NCBI RefSeq assembly: GCF_029227915.1
Contig: NC_079881.1
Location: forward strand, 9,920,001 to 9,984,000
DNA: 64,000 bases
Direction: 5' to 3'
Origin: Hydractinia symbiolongicarpus
Taxonomy: Eukaryota; Cnidaria; Hydrozoa; Anthoathecata; Hydractiniidae
In this document: piece by piece, positions 19,976 through 30,988 of the stretch
Layout of the letters: each line of letters opens with the position of its first letter
Position numbering within the stretch: position 1 is the first letter of the stretch
Position numbers and translations under genes: made by a program
Notes under the pieces: generated by a model
Database searches by the model: none
What the model was told of the DNA's origin: nothing
Seen by the model: only the letters and a program-made list of their open reading frames with translations

Positions 19976-20592
19976 GATTCCGTAGTGTAGTGGTTATCAC
20001 GTGCGTTTTACACGCGCAAGGTCCCCGGTTCGAGCCCGGGCGGAATCATTGATGTTTCCGCGAAGCGAACCTCGGAAGAGCCTCTGTAGGTTCCATGGTG
20101 TAATGGTTAGCACTCAGGACTCTGAATCCTGCGATCCGAGTTCAAGTCTCGGTGGAACCTGTGCCGTTATTTGTGCCTCGGAAGCACCTATTGGGCGTTT
20201 GGAAGCAACGGCACTTCAAATATTTTAGTCATTTGCAAGAAGACATTGTAATAACAACGTTCTTCTGAAATGCATCGGATTAGGGCACAGTGCCTTGTTA
20301 GCGCAGTAGGCAGCGCGTCAGTCTCATAATCTGAAGGTCGTGAGTTCGATCCTCACACAGGGCTAGGCTTTTAAAAGCCGCAGTGAATCAAATGTTTGAC
20401 GCCTATTACAACACTAGCAACTCAACAATGATTCCGCCCGGGCTCGAACCGGGGACCTTGCGCGTGTGAAGCGCACGTGATAACCGCTACACTGCGGAAT
20501 CCAATGAATTTTGGAACCGATGACAAAGGAAAGCAATACAAGGCTAAAAAAGCTAGAGAAAAAAGCAAAAACATGTCGCTTGTTAGTTGCCA
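19976..20592 (+). tRNA. Unit 34: Val(UAC) with internal TTTT, Gln, Met, Val-(CAC)
   Basis: V+ 19976-20048: U31 makes GCGTTTTACAC, a T run inside the gene that could stop Pol III. Q 20089-20160 consensus. M 20292-20364, U73. V- 20429-20501. Confidence 0.9.
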
Positions 20593-21209
20593 GATTCCGT
20601 AGTGTAGTGGTTATCACGTGCGCTTTACACGCGCAAGGTCCCCGGTTCGAGACCGGGCGGAATCATTGATGTTTCCGCGAAGCGAACCTCGGAAGAGCCT
20701 CTGTAGGTTCCATGGTGTAATGGTTAGCACTCAGCACTCTGAATTTTGGGAACCGAGTTTAAGTATCGGTGGAACCTGTGCCGTTATTTGTGCCTCGGAA
20801 GCACCTATTGGGCGTTTGGAAGCAACGGCACTTCAAATATTTTAGTCATTTGCAAGAAGACATTGTAATAACAACGTTCTTCTGAAATGCATCGGATTAG
20901 GGCACAGTGCCTTGTTAGCGCAGTAGGCAGCGCGTCAGTCTCATAATCTGAAGGTCGTGAGTTCGATCCTCACACAGGGCAAGGCTTTTAAAAGCCGCAG
21001 TGAATCAAATTTTTGACGCCTATTACAAAACTAGCAACTCAACAATGATTCCGCCCGGGCTCGAACCGGGGACCTTGCGCGTGTGAAGCCCACGTGATAA
21101 CCGCTACACTACGGAATCCAATGAATTTTGGAACCTATGACGAAGGAAACCAATACAAGTCTAAAATAGCTAGAGAAAAAAGCAAAAACATGTCGCTTGT
21201 TAGTTGCCA
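20593..21209 (+). tRNA. Unit 35: Val(UAC), degenerate Gln, Met, Val-(CAC)
   Basis: V+ 20593-20665, A60. Q 20706-20777 has CAGCA/TTTTG anticodon stem with an internal TTTT, TTTAAGT loop and A61: likely dead. M 20909-20981. V- 21046-21118, anticodon stem changed (GAAGCCCAC). Related to units 50 and 55. Confidence 0.88.
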
Positions 21210-21826
21210 GATTCCGTAGTGTAGTGGTTATCGCGTGCGCTTAACACGTGCAAAGTCCCTGGTTTGAGCACGGGCGGAATCATTGATGTTTCCGCGAAGC
21301 GAACCTCGGAAGAGCCTCTGTAGGTTCCATGGTGTAATGGTTAGCACTCAGGACTCTGAATCCTGCGATCCGAGTTCAAGTCTCGGTGGAACCTGTGCCG
21401 TTATTTGTGCCTCGGAAGCAACTATTGGGCGTTTGGAAGCAACGGCACTTCAAATATTTTAGTCATTTGCAAGAAGACATTGTAATAACAACGTTCTTCT
21501 GAAATGCATCGGATTAGGGCACAGTGCCTTGTTAGCGCAGTAGGCAGCGCGTCAGTCTCATAATCTAAAGGTCGTGAGTTCGATCCTCACACAGGGCAAG
21601 GCTTTTAAAAGCCGCAGTGAATCAAATGTTTGACGCCTATTACAAAACTAGCAACTCAACAATGATTCCGCCCGGGCTCGAACCGGGGACCTTGCGCGTG
21701 TGAAGCGCACGTGATAACCGCTACACTATGGAATCCAATGAATTTTGGAACCGATGACGAAGGAAAGCAATACAAGGCTAGAATAGCTAGAGAAAAAAGC
21801 AAAATCATGTCGCTTGTTAGTTTCCA
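21210..21826 (+). tRNA. Unit 36: degenerate Val(AAC), Gln, Met, Val-(CAC)
   Basis: V+ 21210-21282 has T-arm CCTGG-TTTGAGC-ACGGG: C56 is lost and the B box is weak. Q 21323-21394 consensus. M 21526-21598, C28 opposite A42. V- 21663-21735. Confidence 0.88.
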
Positions 21827-22442
21827 GATTCCGTAGTGTAGTGGTTATCACGTGCGCTTAACACGCGCAAGGTCCCCGGTTCGAGCCCGGGCGGAATCAT
21901 TGATGTTTCCGCGAAGCGAACCTCGGAAGAGCCTCTGTAGGTTCCATGGTGTAATGGTTAGCACTCAGGACTCTGTATCCTGCGATCCAATTCAAGTCTC
22001 GGTGGAACCTGTGCCGTTAGTTGTGTCTCGGAAACACCTATTGGGCGTTTGGAAGCAACGGCACTTCAAATATTTTAGTCATTTGCAAGAAGACATTGTA
22101 ATAACAACGTTCTTCTGAAATGCATCGGATTAGGGCACAGTGCCTTGTTAGCGCAGTAGGCAGCGCGTCAGTCTCATAATCTGAAGGTCGTGAGTTCGAT
22201 CCTCACACAGGGCAAGGCTTTTAAAAGCCGCAGTGAATCAAATGTTTGACGCCTATTACAAAACTAGCAACTCAACAATGATTCCGCCCGAGCTCGAACC
22301 GGGAACCTTGCGCGTGTGAAGCGCACGTGATAACCGCTACACTACGTAATCCAATGAATTTTGGAACCTATGACGAAAGAAAGCAATACAAGGCTAAAAT
22401 AGATAGAGAAAAAAGCAAAAACATGTCGCTTGTTAGTTGCCA
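21827..22442 (+). tRNA. Unit 37: Val(AAC), weak Gln, Met, Val-(CAC)
   Basis: V+ 21827-21899. Q 21940-22010 is 71 nt with a one-base loss in the T-arm and U37. M 22142-22214. V- 22279-22351 b-type. Confidence 0.88.
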
Positions 22443-23059
22443 GATTCCGTAGTGTAGTGGTTATCACGTGCGCTTTACACGCGCAAGGTCCCCGGTTCGA
22501 GCCCGGGCGGAATCATTGATGTTTCCGCGAAGCGAACCTCGGAAGAGCCTCTGTAGGTTCCATGGTGTAATGGTTAGCACTCAGCACTCTGAATCTTGGG
22601 ATCCGAGTTCAAGTCTCGGTGGAACCTGTGCCGTTATTTGTGCTTCGGAAGCACGTATTGGGCGTTTGGAAGCAACGGCACTTCAAATATTTTAGTCATT
22701 TGCAAGAAGACATTGTAATAACAACGTTCTTCTGAAATGCATCGGATTAGGGCACAGTGCCTTGTTAGCGCAGTAGGCAGCGCGTCAGTCTCATAATCTG
22801 AAGGTCGTGAGTTCGATCCTCACACAGGGCAAGGCTTTTAAAAGCCGCAGTGAATCAAATGTTTGACGCCTATTACGAAACTAGCAACTCAACAATGATT
22901 CCGCCCGAGCTCGAACCGGGGACCTTGCGCGTGTGAAGCGCACGTGATAACCGCTACACTACGTAATCCAATGAATTTTGGAACCTATGACGAAGGAAAG
23001 CAATACAAGGCTAAAATAGCTAGAGAAAAAAGCAAAAACATGTCGCTTGTTAGTTGCCA
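22443..23059 (+). tRNA. Unit 38: Val(UAC), Gln, Met, Val-(CAC)
   Basis: V+ 22443-22515. Q 22556-22627, C30. M 22759-22831. V- 22896-22968 b-type. The trailer hairpin has the long inner stem GTGCTT/AAGCAC. Confidence 0.9.
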
Positions 23060-23676
23060 GATTCCGTAGTGTAGTGTTTATCACGTGCGCTTTACACGCG
23101 CAAGGTCCCCGGTTCGAGCCCGGGCGGAATCATTGATGTTTCCGCGAAGCGAACCTCGGAAGAGCCTCTGTAGGTTCCATGGTGTAATGGTTAGCACTCA
23201 GGACTCTGAATCCTGCGATCCGAGTTTAAGTCTCGGTGGAACCTGTGCCGCTATTTGTGCCTCGGAAGCACCTATTGGGCGTTTGGAAGCAACGGCACTT
23301 GAAATATTTTAGTCATTTGCAAGAAGACATTGTAATACCAACGTTCTTCTGAAATGCATCGGATTAGGGCACAGTGCCTTGTTAGCGCAGTAGGCAGCGC
23401 GTCAGTCTCATAATCTGAAGGTCGTGAGTTCGATCCTCACACAGGGCAACGCTTTTAAAAGCCGCAGTGGATCAAATCTTTGACGCCTATTACAAAACTA
23501 GCAACTCAACAATGATTCCGCCCGAGCTCGAACCGGGAACCTTGCGCGTGTGAAGCGCACGTGATAACCGCTACACTACGTAATCCAATGAATTTTGGAA
23601 CCTATGACGAAAGAAAGCAATACAAGGCTAAAATAGATAGAGAAAAAAGCAAAAACATGTCGCTTGTTAGTTGCCA
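23060..23676 (+). tRNA. Unit 39: Val(UAC), Gln, Met, Val-(CAC)
   Basis: V+ 23060-23132, GTGTTTATC D-loop. Q 23173-23244, TTTAAGT. M 23376-23448. V- 23513-23585 b-type. Sister of the LINE-split unit 59. Confidence 0.9.
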
Positions 23677-24293
23677 GATTCCGTAGTGTAGTGGTTATCA
23701 CGTGCGCTTTACACGCGCAAGGTCCCCGGTTCGAGCCCGGGCGGAATCATTGATGTTTCCGCGAAGCGAACCTCGGAAGAGCCTCTGTAGGTTCCATGGT
23801 GTAATGGTTAGCACTCAGCACTCTGAATCTTGGGATCCCAGTTCAAGTCTCGGTGGAACCTGTGCCGTTATTTGTGCTTCGGAAGCACGTATTGGGCGTT
23901 TGGAAGCAACGGCACTTCAAATATTTTGGTCATTTGCAAGAAGACATTGTAATAACAACGTTCTTCTGAAATGCATCGGATTAGGGCACAGTGCCTTGTT
24001 AGCGCAGAAGGCAGCGCGTCAGTCTCATAATCTGAAGGTCGTGAGTTCGATCCTCACACAGGGCAAGGCTTTTAAAAGCCGCAGTGAATCAAATGTTTGA
24101 CGCCTACTACAAAACTAGCAACTCAACAATGATTCCGCCCGAGCTCGAACCGGGGACCTTGCGCGTGTGAAGCGCACGTGATAACCGCTACACTACGTAA
24201 TCCAATGAATTTTGGAACCTATGACGAAGGAAAGCAATACAAGGCTAAAATAGCTAGAGAAAAAAGCAAAAACATGTCGCTTGTTAGTTGCCA
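23677..24293 (+). tRNA. Unit 40: Val(UAC), Gln, Met, Val-(CAC)
   Basis: V+ 23677-23749. Q 23790-23861, C30 and T-stem CCCAG. M 23993-24065, D-loop A. V- 24130-24202 b-type. TTTT behind Gln is kept (ATTTTGG). Confidence 0.9.
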
Positions 24294-24590
24294 GATTCCG
24301 TAGTGTAGTGGTTATCACGTGCGCTTTACACGTGCAAGGTCCCCGATTCGAGCCCGGGCGGAATCATTGATGTTTCCGCAGTGAATCAAATGTTTGACGC
24401 CTATTACAAAACTAGCAACTCAACAATGATTCCGCCCGGGCTCGAACCGGGAACCTTGCGCGTGTGAAGCGCACGTGATAACCGCTACACTACGGAATCC
24501 AATGAATTTTGGAACCTATGACGAAGGAAAGCAATACAAGGCTAAAATAGCTAGAGAAAAAAGGAAAAACATGTCGCTTGTTAGTTGCCA
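24294..24590 (+). tRNA. Unit 41 (297 bp): Val(UAC) and Val-(CAC) only
   Basis: V+ 24294-24366, A53 opposite C61. A deletion joins the Val trailer at TTTCCGC to the CCGCAGTGAATC behind the Met terminator, removing Gln and Met (about 320 bp) across the shared CCGC. V- 24427-24499. Confidence 0.92.
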
Positions 24591-25207
24591 GATTCCGTAG
24601 TGTAGTGGTTATCACGTGCGCTTAACACGCGCAAGGTCCCCGGTTCGAGCCCTGGCGGAATCATTGATGTTTCCGCGAAGCGAACCTCGGAAGAGCCTCT
24701 GTAGGTTCCATGGTGTAATGGTTAGCACTCAGGACCCTGAATCCTGCGATCCGAGTTCAAGTCTCGGTGGAACCTGTGCCGTTAGTTGTGCCTCGGAAGC
24801 ACCTATTGGGCGTTTGGAAGCAACGGCACTTCAAATATTTTAGTCATTTGCAAAAAGACATTGTAATAACAACGTTCTTCTGAAATGCATCGAAATAGGG
24901 CACAGTGCCTTGTTAGCGCAGTAGGCAGCGCGTCAGTCTCATAATCTGAAGGTCGTGAGTTCGATCCTTACACAGGGCAAGGCTTTTAAAAGCCGCAGTG
25001 AATCAAATGTTTGACGCCTATTACAAAACTAGCAACTCAACAATGATTCCGCCCGGGCTCGAACCGGGGACCTTGCGCGTGTGAAGCGCACGTGATAACC
25101 GCTACACTACGGAATCCAATGAATTTTGTAACCTATGACGAAGGAAAGCAATACAAGGCTAAAATAGCTAGAGAAAAAAGCAAAAACATGTCGCTTGTTA
25201 GTTGCCA
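24591..25207 (+). tRNA. Unit 42: Val(AAC), Gln with C33, Met, Val-(CAC)
   Basis: V+ 24591-24663, T-stem CCTGG. Q 24704-24775, C33. M 24907-24979, U in the 3' T-stem. V- 25044-25116. Confidence 0.9.
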
Positions 25208-25280
25208 GATTCCGTAGTGTAGTGGTTATCACGTGCGCTTTACACGCGCAAGGTCCCCGGTTCGAGCCCGGGCGGAATCA
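25208..25280 (+). tRNA. Unit 43: tRNA-Val(UAC) bordering an inversion
   Basis: Consensus gene. Right behind it the sequence turns into the reverse complement of the stretch left of an antisense Val gene, so the Val trailer here is the antisense type and supplies a TTTT terminator (CTAGTTTTG) that sense Val genes normally lack. Confidence 0.93.
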
Positions 25281-25450
25281 TTGTTGAGTTGCTAGTTTTG
25301 TAATAGGCGTCAAACATTTGATTCACTGCGGCTTTTAAAAGCCTTGCCCTGTGTAAGGATCGAACTCACGACCTTCAGATTATGAGACTGACGCGCTGCC
25401 TACTGCGCTAACAAGGCACTGTGCCCTATTCCGATGCATTTCAGAAGAAC
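25281..25450 (-). repeat. Inverted unit segment with Met on minus
   Basis: About 170 bp of the unit (from the antisense Val 3' flank back to CAGAAGAACG before Met) in reverse orientation. The left join lies in the Val gene end shared by the two opposed Val genes; the right join is at a short GTGGTT or similar match that cuts into a sense Val. A second copy with the same joins is at 40670-40839. Confidence 0.9.
25345..25417 (-). tRNA. tRNA-Met(CAU) in inverted orientation
   Basis: Complete 73-nt Met gene read on the minus strand, with GTGTAAGG as in the Met of unit 42 (U in the T-stem 3' strand). The palindromic GGCTTTTAAAAGCC follows it in its own direction, so the terminator is kept. Confidence 0.92.
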
Positions 25451-25509
25451 GTGGTTGTCACGTGCGCTTAACACGCGCAAGGTCCCCGGTTCGAGCCCGG
25501 GCGGAATCA
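25451..25509 (+). pseudogene. tRNA-Val(AAC) lacking its 5' 14 bases
   Basis: Starts at GTGGTTGTCAC inside the D-arm. The acceptor 5' strand and part of the A box are missing, so no cloverleaf can form. Confidence 0.9.
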
Positions 25510-26053
25510 TTGATGTTTCCGCGAAGCGAACCTCGGAAGAGCCTCTGTAGGTTCCATAGTGTAATGGTTAGCACTCAGGACTCTGAATCTTGCGATCCTA
25601 GTTCAAGTCTCGGTGGATCCTGTGCCGTTAGTTGTGCCTCGGAAGCACCTATTGGGCGTTTGGAAGCAACGGCACTTCAAATATTTTAGTCATTTGCAAG
25701 AAGACATTGTAATAACAACGTTCTTCTGAAATGCATCGGATTAGGGCACAGTGCCTTGTTAGCGCATTAGGCAGCGCGTCAGTCTCATAATCTGAAGGTC
25801 GTGAGTTCGATCCTCACACAGGGCAAGGCTTTCAAAAGCCGCAGTGAATCAAATGTTTGACGCCTATTACAACACTAGCAACTCAACAATGATTCCGCCC
25901 GGGCTCGAACCGGGGACCTTGCGCGTGTGAAGCGCACGTGATAACCGCTACACTACGGAATCCAATGAATTTTGGAACCTATGACGAAGGAAAGCAATAC
26001 AAGGCTAAAATAGCTAGAGAAAAAAGCAAAAACATGTCGCTTGTTAGTTGCCA
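25451..26053 (+). tRNA. Unit 44: truncated Val(AAC), Gln, Met, Val-(CAC)
   Basis: Truncated V+ 25451-25509. Q 25550-25621, U70 opposite U3 and an altered T-stem (CCTAG). M 25753-25825, D-loop T. V- 25890-25962 consensus. Confidence 0.9.
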
Positions 26054-26670
26054 GATTCCGTAGTGTAGTGGTTATCACGTGCGCTTAACACGCGCAAGGT
26101 CCCCGGTTCATGCCCGGGCGGAATCATTGATGTTTCCGCGAAGCAAACCTCGGAAGAGCCTCTGTAGGTTCCATGGTGTAATGGTTAGCACTCAGCACTC
26201 TGAATCCTGCGATCCGAGTTCAAGTCTCGGTGGAACCTGTGCCGTTAGTTGTGCCTCGGAAGCACCTATTGGGCGTTTGGAAGCAACGGCACTTGAAATA
26301 TTTTAGTCATTTGCAAGAAGACATTGTAATAACAACGTTCTTCTGAAATGCATCGGATTAGGGCACAGTGCCTTGTTAGCGCAGTAGGGAGCGCGTCAGT
26401 CTCATAATCTGAAGGTTGTGAGTTCGATCCTCACACAGGGCAAGGCTTTTAAAAGCCGCAGTGAATCAAATGTTTGACGCCTATTACAAAACTAGCAACT
26501 CAACAATGATTCCGCCCGGGCTCGAACCGGGGACCTTGCGCGTGTGAAGCGCACGTGATAACCGCTACACTACGGAATCCAATGAATTTTGTAACCTATG
26601 ACGAAGGAAAGCAATACAAGGCTAAAATAGCTAGAGAAAAAAGCAAAAACATGTCGCTTGTTAGTTGCCA
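26054..26670 (+). tRNA. Unit 45: Val(AAC), Gln, Met, Val-(CAC)
   Basis: V+ 26054-26126, T-loop TTCATGC. Q 26167-26238, C30. M 26370-26442, D-loop GGGAGCG. V- 26507-26579. Confidence 0.9.
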
Positions 26671-27287
26671 GATTCCGTAGTGTAGTGGTTATCACGTGCG
26701 CTTTACACGCGCAAGGTCCCCGGTTCGAGCCCGGGCGGAATCATTGATGTTTCCGCGAAGCAAACCTCGAAAGAGCCTCTGTAGGTTCCATGGTGTAATG
26801 GTTAGCACTCAGGACTCTGAATCCTGCGATCCGAGTTCAAGTCTCGGTGGAACCTGTGCCATTATTTGAGCCTCGGAAGCACCTATTGGGCGTTTGGAAG
26901 CAACGGTACTTCAAATATTTTAGTCATTTGTAAGAAGACATTGTAATAACAACGTTCTTCTGAAATGCATCGGATTAGGGCACAGTGCCTTGTTAGCGCA
27001 GTAGGCAGCGCGTCAGTCTCATAATCTGAAGGTCGTGAGATCGATCCTCACACAGGGCTAGGCTTTTAAAAGCCGCAGTGAATCAAATGTTTGACGCCTA
27101 TTACAAAACTAGCAACTCAACAATGATTCCGCCGGGGCTCGAACCGGGGACCTTGCGCGTGTGAAGCGCACGTGATAACCGCTACACTACGGAATCCAAT
27201 GAATTTTGTAACCTATGACGAAGGAAAGCAATACAAGGCTAAAATAGCTAGAGAAAAAAGCAAAAACATGTCGCTTGTTAGTTGCCA
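26671..27287 (+). tRNA. Unit 46: Val(UAC), Gln, Met, Val-(CAC)
   Basis: V+ 26671-26743. Q 26784-26855 consensus. M 26987-27059, T-loop ATCGATC and U73. V- 27124-27196. Confidence 0.9.
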
Positions 27288-27903
27288 GATTCCGTAGTGT
27301 AGTGGTTATCACGTGCGCTTTACACGCGCAAGGTCCCCGGTTCGAGCCCGGGCGGAATCATTGATATTTCCGCGAAGCGAACCTCGAAAGAGCCTCTGTA
27401 GGTTCCATGGTGTAATGGTTAGCACTCAGGACTCTAAATCCTGCGATCCGAGTTCAAGTCTCGTTGGAACCTGTGCTGTTATTTGTGCCTTGGAAGCACC
27501 TATTGGGCGTTTGGAAGCAACGGCACTTCAAATATCTAAGTCATTTGCAAGAAGACATTGTAATAACAACGTTCTTCTGAAATGCATCGGATTAGGGCAC
27601 AGTGCCTTGTTAGCGCAGTAGGCAGCGCGTCAGTCTCATAATCTGAAGGTCGTGAGTTCGATCCTCACACAGGGCTAGGCTTTTAAAAGCCGCAGTAAAT
27701 CAAATGTTTGACGCCTATTACAAAACTAGCAACTCAACAATGATTCCACCCGGCTCGAACCGGGGACCTCGCGCGTGTGAAGCGCACGTGATAACCGCTA
27801 CACTAAATAATCCAATGAATTTTGGAACCTATGACGAAGGAAAGCAATACAAGGCTAAAATAGCTAGAGAAAAAAGCCAAAACATGTCGCTTGTTAGTTG
27901 CCA
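27288..27903 (+). tRNA. Unit 47: Val(UAC), Gln-like (CUA), Met, weak Val-(CAC)
   Basis: V+ 27288-27360. Q 27401-27472 has anticodon CTA; see its own entry. No TTTT behind Gln. M 27604-27676, U73. V- 27741-27812, 72 nt, acceptor GATTATT badly paired. Confidence 0.9.
27401..27472 (+). tRNA. Gln-bodied tRNA with CUA anticodon (amber reader)
   Basis: Loop is CTCTAAA, so the anticodon at 27434-27436 is CTA, complementary to the stop codon UAG. The stem CAGGA/TCCTG and the Gln acceptor and discriminator are intact; the T-stem has one mismatch (CCGAG/CTCGT). GlnRS in other systems is known to charge Gln amber suppressors, so a working copy could put glutamine at UAG. Whether it is expressed cannot be read from sequence. 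A second copy is at 43407-43478. Confidence 0.85.
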
Positions 27904-28520
27904 GATTCCATTGTCTAGTGGTTATCACGTGCGCCTTACACGCGCAAGGTCCCCGGTTCGAGCCCGGGCGGAATCATTGATGTTTCCGCGAAGCGAACCC
28001 CGGAAGAGCCTCTGTAGGTTCCATGGTGTAATGGTTAGTACTCAGGACTCTGAATCCTGCGATCCGAGTTCAAGTCTTGGTGGAACCTGTGCCGTTATTT
28101 GTGCCTCGGAAGCACCTATTGAGCGTTTGGAAGCAACGGCACTTCAAATATTTTAGTCATTTGCAAGAAGACATTGTAATAACAACGTTCTTCTGAAATG
28201 CATCGGATTAGGGCACAGTGCCTTGTTAGCGCAGTAGGCAGCGCGTCAGTCTCATAATCTGAAGGTCGTGGGTTCGATCCTCACACAGGGCTAGGCTTTT
28301 AAAAGCCGCAGTGAATCAAATGTTTGACGCCTATTACAAAACTAGCAACTCAACAATGATTCCGCCCGGGCTCGAACCGGGGACCTTGCGCGTGTGAAGC
28401 GCACGTGATAACCGCTACACTACGGAATCCAATGAATTTTGTAACCTATGACGAAGGAAAGCAATACAAGGCTAAAATAGCTAGAGAAAAAAGCAAAAAC
28501 ATGTCGCTTGTTAGTTGCCA
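27904..28520 (+). tRNA. Unit 48: Val(UAC, C32), Gln, Met, Val-(CAC)
   Basis: V+ 27904-27976, loop CTTACAC and A7 opposite C66 (GATTCCATTGTC). Q 28017-28088, T-stem G51-U63. M 28220-28292, U73. V- 28357-28429 consensus. Confidence 0.9.
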
Positions 28521-29137
28521 GATTCCGTAGTGTAGTGGTTATCACGTGCGCTTTACACGCGCAAGGTCCCCGGTTCGAGCCCGGGCGGAATCATTGATGT
28601 TTCCGCGAAGCCAACCTCGAAAGAGCCTCTGTAGGTTCCATGGTGTAATGGTTAGCACTCAGGACTCTGAATCCTGCGATCCGAGTTCAAGTCTCGGTGG
28701 AACCTGTGCTGTTATTTGTGCCTCGGAAGCACCTATTGGGCGTTTGGAAGCAACGGTACTTCAAATATCTAAGTCATTTGCAAGAAGACATTGTAATAAC
28801 AACGTTCTTCTGAAATTCATCGGATTAGGGCACAGTGCCTTGTTAGCGCAGTAGGCAGCGCGTCAGGCTCATAATCTGAAGGTCGTGAGTTCGATCCTCA
28901 CACATTGCAAGGCTTTTAAAAGCCGCAGTGAATCAAATGTTTGACGCCTATTACAAAACTAGCAACTCAACAATGATTCCGCCCGGGCTCGAACCGGGGA
29001 CCTTGCGCGTGTGAAGCGCACGTGATAACCGCTACACTACGGAATCCAATGAATTTTGTAACCGATGACAAAGGAAAGCAATACAAGGCTAAAAAAGCTA
29101 GAGAAAAAAGCAAAAACATGTCGCTTGTTAGTTGCCA
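28521..29137 (+). tRNA. Unit 49: Val(UAC), Gln, weak Met, Val-(CAC)
   Basis: V+ 28521-28593 and Q 28634-28705 consensus; no TTTT behind Gln. M 28837-28909, acceptor ACATTGC with two mismatches. V- 28974-29046. Confidence 0.9.
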
Positions 29138-29754
29138 GATTCCGTAGTGTAGTGGTTATCACGTGCGCTTTACACGCGCAAGGTCCCCGGTTCGAGACCG
29201 GGCGGAATCATTGATGTTTCCGCGAAGCGAACCTCGGAAGAGCCTCTGTAGGTTCCATGGTGTAATGGTTAGCACTCAGCACTCTGAATCTTGGGAACCG
29301 AGTTTAAGTATCGGTGGAACCTGTGCCGTTATTTGTGCCTCGGAAGCACCTATTGGGCGTTTGGAAGCAACGGCACTTCAAATATTTTAGTCATTTGCAA
29401 GAAGACATTGTAATAACAACGTTCTTCTGAAATGCATCGGATTAGGTCACAGTGCCTTGTTAGCGCAGTAGGCAGCGCGTCAGTCTCATAATCTGAAGGT
29501 CGTGAGTTCGATCCTCACACAGGGCAAGGCTTTTAAAAGCCGCAGTGAATCAAATTTTTGACGCCTATTACAAAACTAGCAACTCAACAATGATTCCGCC
29601 CGGGCTCGAACCGGGGACCTTGCGCGTGTGAAGCCCACGTGATAACCGCTACACTACGGAATCCAATGAATTTTGGAACCTATGACGAAGGAAACCAATA
29701 CAAGTCTAAAATAGCTAGAGAAAAAAGCAAAAACATGTCGCTTGTTAGTTGCCA
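29138..29754 (+). tRNA. Unit 50: Val(UAC), weak Gln, Met, Val-(CAC)
   Basis: V+ 29138-29210, A60. Q 29251-29322, C30, TTTAAGT, A61. M 29454-29526. V- 29591-29663, anticodon stem GAAGCCCAC. Confidence 0.88.
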
Positions 29755-30371
29755 GATTCCGTAGTGTAGTGGTTATCGCGTGCGCTTAACACGTGCAAAG
29801 TCCCTGGTTTGAGCACGGGCGGAATCATTGATGTTTCCGCGAAGCGAACCTCGGAAGAGCCTCTGTAGGTTCCATGGTGTAATGGTTAGCACTCAGGACT
29901 CTGAATCCTGCGATCCGAGTTCAAGTCTCGGTGGAACCTGTGCCGTTATTTGTGCCTCGGAAGCACCTATTGGGCGTTTGGAAGCAACGGCACTTCAAAT
30001 ATTTTAGTCATTTGCAAGAAGACATTGTAATAACAACGTTCTTCTGAAATGCATCGGATTAGGGCACAGTGCCTTGTTAGCGCAGTAGGCAGCGCGTCAG
30101 TCTCATAATCTAAAGGTCGTGAGTTCGATCCTCACACAGGGCAAGGCTTTTAAAAGCCGCAGTGAATCAAATGTTTGACGCCTATTACAAAACTAGCAAC
30201 TCAACAATGATTCCGCCCGGGCTCGAACCGGGGACCTTGCGCGTGTGAAGCGCACGTGATAACCGCTACACTACGGAATCCAATGAATTTTGGAACCGAT
30301 GACGAAGGAAAGCAATACAAGGCTAGAATAGCTAGAGAAAAAAGCAAAATCATGTCGCTTGTTAGTTTCCA
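29755..30371 (+). tRNA. Unit 51: degenerate Val(AAC), Gln, Met, Val-(CAC)
   Basis: V+ 29755-29827 with the weak T-arm of unit 36. Q 29868-29939 consensus. M 30071-30143, A42. V- 30208-30280 consensus. Confidence 0.88.
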
Positions 30372-30988
30372 GATTCCGTAGTGTAGTGGTTATCACGTGC
30401 GCTTAACACGCGCAAGGTCCCCGGTTCGAGCCCGGGCGGAATCATTGATGTTTCCGCGAAGCGAACCTCGGAAGAGCCTCTGTAGGTTCCATGGTGTAAT
30501 GGTTAGCACTCAGGACTCTGAATCCTGCGATCCGAGTTTAAGTCTCGGTGGAACCTGTGCCGTTATTTGTGCCTCGGAAGCACCTATTGGGCGTCTGGAA
30601 GCAACGGCACTTGAAATATTTTAGTCATTTGCAAGAAGACATTGTAATACCAACGTTCTTCTGAAATGCATCGGATTAGGGCACAGTGCCTTGTTAGCGC
30701 AGTAGGCAGCGCGTCAGTCTCATAATCTGAAGGTCGTGAGTTCGATCCTCACACAGGGCAAGGCTTTTAAAAGCCGCAGTGAATCAAATGTTTGACGCCT
30801 ATTACAAAACTAGCAACTCAACAATGATTCCGCCCGAGCTCGAACCGGGAACCTTGCGCGTGTGAAGCGCACGTGATAACCGCTACACTACGTAATCCAA
30901 TGAATTTTGGAACCTATGACGAAAGAAAGCAATACAAGGCTAAAATAGATAGAGAAAAAAGCAAAAACATGTCGCTTGTTAGTTGCCA
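30372..30988 (+). tRNA. Unit 52: Val(AAC), Gln, Met, Val-(CAC)
   Basis: V+ 30372-30444. Q 30485-30556, TTTAAGT. M 30688-30760 consensus. V- 30825-30897 b-type. Confidence 0.9.

Noticed and set aside
27704-28156. 150-codon frame through antisense Val, spacer, sense Val and Gln
   Set aside because: A one-base loss in the antisense Val joins two frames; there is no protein family and four tRNA-related segments lie beneath it.
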